A DNA stretch of 32,464 nucleotides from CAZJHX01 sp964545715 (GTDB taxonomy: Bacteria > Myxococcota_A > UBA9042 > GCA-2863065): contig CAZJHX010000124.1 in assembly GCA_964545715.1 (NCBI GenBank), positions 1 to 32,464 on the forward strand, written 5' to 3'. Every line of letters starts with the position of its first letter. The first letter of the stretch is position 1. Of this stretch, positions 31,401-32,464 are shown piece after piece. The notes beneath the pieces are model-generated. The model was not told where the DNA came from, did not search any database, and saw nothing but the letters and a program-made list of their open reading frames with translations. The translations under genes were made by a program, and so were the position numbers.

Positions 31401-32464
31401 ACGGATACGGCGGCCCCGTTCACGATGACGATGGACAACGCGACGCTGACCAAGTCGGACACGAAGCTCAAGTCGCTAACGGGCACGTCGGCCACGATCA
31501 ACGCGGACCAGAAGCTGGATGTGGTGCAGAACCTGGATGTCACCACCGGCACCGTGAAGGTGGCGGAGCTGACAGTGGGTGGCGATGTCGCGGCGGTGGG
31601 CGGCACCTGGACCGTGGACACGGCAACGGTGCTCAAGGCGATGACGCTGTCGAAGGCCGGCAAGTGGACGGTGAACCAAGACAAGATCACGGTCGGGACC
31701 ACGCTGAAGATGGTGGACGACGGCACCAGCATGACGATCCCGCCGGTGGCGGCGGACGGGACGCTGCGCAAGCTGTGGGTCACGGCCAAGGACTTCCTGC
31801 TGGAGTCCGGGGCCACGGTCAACCTGAGCGCGCGCGGATACTCGGGGGCGAACCTGGGCAAGGTGGCGGCGCCGTTGAAGGTGTTGGAGCCCGGCCAGTA
31901 CACCGGCGGATCGCATGGCGGACTGGGCGTGACGGGCGGCGGCGGCTTCAAGGCCGGCGGGACCTATGACTCGCTGTATCGGCCGCGCTATCCGGGCGGC
32001 GGCGGCGGGCACTACAACGGCTCGTACCCCGGCGGGACGGGCGGCGGTCTGGTCGAGATCACGTTGAGCGGCGCGATGACGGTCAACGGCACGATCAACG
32101 CGGACGGCGCCAGCGCCAACGGTGGCGGCGGCGCGGGCGGCAGCGTGTGGATCAGCGCGGTGTTCATCAGCGGCAACGGCTCGATCTCAGCCAACGGCGG
32201 CAACGGGCAGTCGGGCTGGAGCAGCGGCGGCGGCGGCGGCGGGCGGATCGCGTTGAAGGCGACGCTTGGAATGGGTGGACCGCTGGGCGGCAACGCGCCG
32301 TGGACGGCGATGAGCGCCAAAGGCGGTACGGGCTGGGGCGGCTGGGCTGGAGCAGGGACGATCTATCGGCGCGTGGCGGCGGCTGCGGGCGATTTGCTGG
32401 TCGACAACGGCGGCAAAAAGGCGTTCGCGGACTCGACGGCTCTGCCGATCGGCGGAACCGGGAC
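22452..32464 (+). CDS. Giant multidomain surface lipoprotein, partial (3' end beyond window)
   Basis: One open frame runs from ATG 22452 to the window end (over 3,337 residues). GGGGGAG lies 5 bases before the ATG. The lipobox is FAAC (Cys21), followed by an acidic linker. Residues about 70-235 are Cys-rich. About 237-980 hold nine MopE-like motifs of the CNGxDDNCNGxxDEG type between thrombospondin type 3-like DxDxDG repeats, both likely calcium- or metal-binding. About 990-1053 is a Myxococcus-type disulfide repeat (CGNGKTEAGEQCDDG). About 1060-1213 looks like a jelly-roll domain (LPYLETFDAG). About 1214-1310 and 1311-1416 are Ig/cadherin-like, and 1420-1519 resembles an invasin/Big_1 domain. 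From about 1525, four glycine-rich modules of roughly 500 residues carry GRGYxGG, GQSGWSSxGGGGGRIAL and GGTGWGGWxGAGT. An adhesin or matrix role is inference. Domain order N-lipid to repeat modules suggests outward display. Confidence 0.9.
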   Translation, partial: MGSLFARYFAVASICVFFAACGDTTETPLEGVKPFDRDTGINAPPDQGPPTTTGDDDIGDDDPDPPGWDQVGAPCNSNDDCASGYCVPGEDGWVCTVPCVENCPNGYACKASGQQSADGAFLCFPVFSTFCNACLSDQDCGGGQGRCVPIGAHGTKYCTELCEGNDVTGASGCPENWSCGADGDVCVPDTGSCECTADLDGTTRPCEIKNEHGTCVGSESCAGADGWTGCTAAVAEGEICDGIDNNCNGFLDENMGSKACEVTNDFGTCAGLESCFGSDGWLCDAQVPADELCDGVDNDCDGLIDNGFEDADLDGVADCLDDDVDGDLVKNGVDNCKTVFNLDQADLDKDGVGDVCDDDIDGDATLNETDLCPFVADDQTDTDGDLAGDACDADDDGDGSPDTADCLPLDETVFPAQVEACNGQDDNCNSLTDEGFPDTDSDGLAGCVDLDDDGDGDPDISDCKPLNPTVYNGADEACDKIDNNCNGLIDEGLPEGCGQAGDADDDGDPDLSDCAPLDADVYHGAAETCNGIDDDCDTLVDEGYADTDQDLLKDCVDDDDDADGDPDLTDCAPTNPAVYTGAVEVCNGLDDDCNGKIDDGFDDLDDDGISDCNDLDIDGDGIANDKDNCPTVANLAQANADGDTAGDACDADDDNDGVLDTSDNCAVVPNPLQLDTDDDKVGNACDPDDDNDGSVDPADCAPLNAAIHPGAAEACNGLDDNCNGQVDEGFADSDGDSVVNCLDGDDDNDGVVDGADNCQLTFNPSQTDTDDDKTGDACDPDDDDDGAPDTADCAPVNAAIYPGNSEACNGIDDNCNALVDEGYVDTDADSLADCVDPDIDNDGIPNEEDNAPKDPNPAQKDTDKDGVGDVNDCKPNDPAIYPGQVEVCNGLDDDCDTLVDDGLPGCNDSDTDGDGVPNGTDNCPTIGNADQLNTDGDALGNACDPDIDGDGILNANDNCETEFNPDQKDSDGNGVGDVCQSGGGGPGQPVCGNGKTEAGEQCDDGVLNSNTTPDACRADCTNAGCGDGVQDTGEGCDDGNPFKDDGCEPTCAVGPKIGKKLPYLETFDAGANPEAVGWLAAGGWQLSSGGPLGPDQHPRYLFNPSAKDVDALMTSPLLDATGHPVVTFTIDRAMAPDGGGGGLTMTAMASGDGGDTWFSVWTHAAADGPLPADLVHLDISAIAADKPEVRVRLRLSGTSGAGVLYAEFDNVQVRPGAPPVLGNIANQVVEAGSAANVTAAATDSDTAPADLVFSLVNAPAFVSIDSPGDGTAKITIEPTAANVGTYAGIGVKVTDGAYEAVKTFGITVNPKIDVKPVKVIVLRDKPSGQGAAIADVELQIGQPLLVYAAGYAADLEYLGDQSVLWKTTGSLDAVAPGPTSSMVFTPSTPGTTGTLRGGVADPGIQNGATGIITVKAAPPGEPDKAKSTLQSNKSALVANGADTSTITVALFDSNGVAVTEAKTVVIKTTAGTLLDAVADKGDGTYTQTLQSAAAPAIATVTATVDGELLAAKATVAFVTVQDIIGLGTDTIDCDNYALFKDKSFIVANGTLTINSAGCAPMEFGQVIVAETGTITTGVPTKDLVQLIDIRVTGLQVDSGGAIDVNGRGYLGGSGALGVKGFGWKNTQDNGSGRYTGGSHGGLGRTGGDGSPAGLVYGNFRNPSFPGGGGGYYNGSYPGATGGGLMRIEVVNNGVAVINGQLRAQGGNANGGGGGGGGIKLKTAHLNGTGSIIADGGNGQSGWSSSGGGGGRIALVGIATHGPSWSYGQILSHISARGGTGWGGWAGAGTVFFQRTADLFGELIVDNKGKASFADSTPLVTLPGGTVDQVADGKITDFDAVLGEDYYTGSYVNPKLDQNGTVALTDDTTFLVLGNDDQNVTVAGNPAAVAAPGDLYRGIVILDRLRLEPGAQLAAIGDVRLSGGDADADGTLLTVRGNLKAQTLDVGPVTRLRFEGGGLDLTAVVSNSDENFPIVWEFDTGTLTIPKMSGTSITGTSATITSGPVSAAGEVDLNKSTLKLGDVSAGTSIALTEGTSTLGHVSAGTDINLTDHTSTLGRVTAVGSYTQDNGTVTVKDTVVDAKVEVRLKGSSVLRHEKSTHADVYTLLIKSASFVLDPDAAVDVSGRGFAGGDSSTSFLGRAKDNEPLTPRYNGGSHGGLAPVGAEGNPSVPAFDDLSNPNSAGAGGGAYNGSYPGANGGGVIRILATDAAALNGVLRANGGATNGGGGGGGDLTVNAPNISGNGNLEAQGGTGQSGWSSGGGGGGRIALLGFDNIGGGFGLTKLAEHVSARGGTGWGGWGGAGTVYVRGKNQTYGDLLLDNEGKATFAGSTPLVVVGEGTVDIVKDDEIRDYDANLPEGNVFEGSFVRPDVNGNATAGFGDDHIVKVVGNDSKSVFVPKGSELTLKTSTGKTYRGLTVVDHLAIRGKARVATDGDIWVRKGELGVDDPSVFTFTGDLTATDVDLSAVTKIVVNSSAVDVKTLIGSNKADYMFDLEYNASTVTTPKVWGKDIKWTDSTVTTGAVKVNGSYTSDGGTHTMTTLDVTGDVLIDGGKTTADTVAVTGNFTAQGAGTLTINKTTLDVSADLLLKSAFVLTHAQTTLETIYKLTVTAPKMHIQDGAKIDVTGRGYVGGNNQTGLLGQGWKNTPAAKRYTGGSYGGLATTGPEGPAFGVYGSIFRPRFPGAGGGAYNGSYPGGDGGGLVELLITEELVVDGQVIADGGSTNGGGGSGGAIYINSPVTYGNGSMSANGGNGQSGWSSTGGGGGRIAVDGYFVLGGSFQDVGAYTAFQARGGNGWGGWAGAGTIYLKPGSEPYGDLIIDNEDKATFAGSTPLVGVGEGTVDVVNGAVVTDFDAGWSPGQFDETWVNLNVDAGSASMSDDPVRVIKTNADKDITLPDGTDAAALTGPGKVYRTIHVFRNLEIRGKANVVVPGDLRVTSGDLTSGDAATFAMLGSLKAKRLDLSSVNAIDISNGGHLNVDGWVGGTDTAAPFTMTMDNATLTKSDTKLKSLTGTSATINADQKLDVVQNLDVTTGTVKVAELTVGGDVAAVGGTWTVDTATVLKAMTLSKAGKWTVNQDKITVGTTLKMVDDGTSMTIPPVAADGTLRKLWVTAKDFLLESGATVNLSARGYSGANLGKVAAPLKVLEPGQYTGGSHGGLGVTGGGGFKAGGTYDSLYRPRYPGGGGGHYNGSYPGGTGGGLVEITLSGAMTVNGTINADGASANGGGGAGGSVWISAVFISGNGSISANGGNGQSGWSSGGGGGGRIALKATLGMGGPLGGNAPWTAMSAKGGTGWGGWAGAGTIYRRVAAAAGDLLVDNGGKKAFADSTALPIGGTG
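23153..25391 (+). repeat. MopE-like / thrombospondin type 3 repeat region
   Basis: Nine motifs of the form ExCDGxDNxCxGxxDxG alternate with runs of DxDxDGxxDxxD within the giant lipoprotein. Two-Cys MopE-type motifs are associated with copper binding in Methylococcus MopE, and TSP3 repeats bind calcium. Which metal is bound here cannot be read from the sequence. Confidence 0.8.
27030..32464 (+). repeat. Four ~1.5-kb glycine-rich coding modules (last one partial)
   Basis: Marker GRGY/GRGF/ARGY falls at 27267, 28821, 30324 and 31830. The end of the TCGGGCTGGA (GQSGW) marker falls at 27678, 29220, 30720 and 32220, so the last two intervals are exactly 1,500 bases. The glycine-rich core is the best conserved at DNA level; the stretches between cores are beta-rich and more diverged. 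Confidence 0.88.

Noticed and set aside
1..32464. tRNA, rRNA or sorting-tag (MYXO-CTERM, PEP-CTERM) features
   Set aside because: I saw no tRNA or rRNA signature and no C-terminal tripartite sorting tag on the complete surface proteins; the giant protein's C-terminus is outside the window.

Overview
The window is high-GC bacterial DNA carrying 15 protein genes and no RNA gene that I could recognise. The protein families point to Myxococcota or a related deltaproteobacterial lineage. They include long arrays of Cys-rich CDDGNACT (slime-mould CTDC type) repeats, MopE-like CDGxDNxCxG motifs, thrombospondin type 3 repeats, a Myxococcus-type disulfide repeat, a YHYH-domain lipoprotein and a type IV pilin with a GDLDGDG loop. 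The taxon is inferred from protein style only.

Layout. 54-3293 (-) encodes a secreted protein with a duplicated domain and a 25-unit Cys-rich array. A type IV pilin (3540-4100, +) and a Cys-rich lipoprotein (4188-4868, +) follow. 4871-9364 (-) is a 1,497-residue exported helical-repeat (TPR-like) protein. Next come a small zinc-ribbon protein (9741-9935, +), a DEAH-box RNA helicase (9923-12382, -) with a second Cys-rich lipoprotein just upstream (12390-12962, -), a UPF0158-like protein (13011-13481, +), a GNAT acetyltransferase (13478-14302, -) and an exported protein (14299-14865, -). A 169-bp near-perfect palindrome (14962-15130) sits just before a large lipoprotein (15153-19313, +) that fuses a Cys-rich array to a propeller-like domain. 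Then come an exported or lipoprotein gene of unknown function (19297-20046, -), a YHYH lipoprotein (20053-20979, -) and an SGNH/GDSL hydrolase lipoprotein (21032-22360, +). From 22452 a single open frame runs off the window end (more than 3,337 residues). It encodes a giant surface lipoprotein with MopE/TSP3 calcium-binding-type repeats, Ig-like domains and four ~500-residue glycine-rich modules.

Theme. Eleven of the 15 products carry a signal peptide, lipobox or prepilin leader, so this is mainly a cell-surface locus. Many products are rich in disulfides and in Asp-rich, metal-binding-type motifs. The four cytoplasmic-looking genes (zinc ribbon, helicase, UPF0158-like, GNAT) lie together in the middle. 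Three near or exact sigma-54 -24/-12 sites precede genes at 4188, 9364 (-) and 9741. All four convergent gene pairs overlap at their 3' ends or are 2 bases apart.

The observations most worth following are the palindromic element at 14962-15130, the 1,500-bp period in the giant adhesin-like gene, the exact sigma-54 site at 4131, and a Cys-rich module shared by the lipoproteins at 4188 and 12390.
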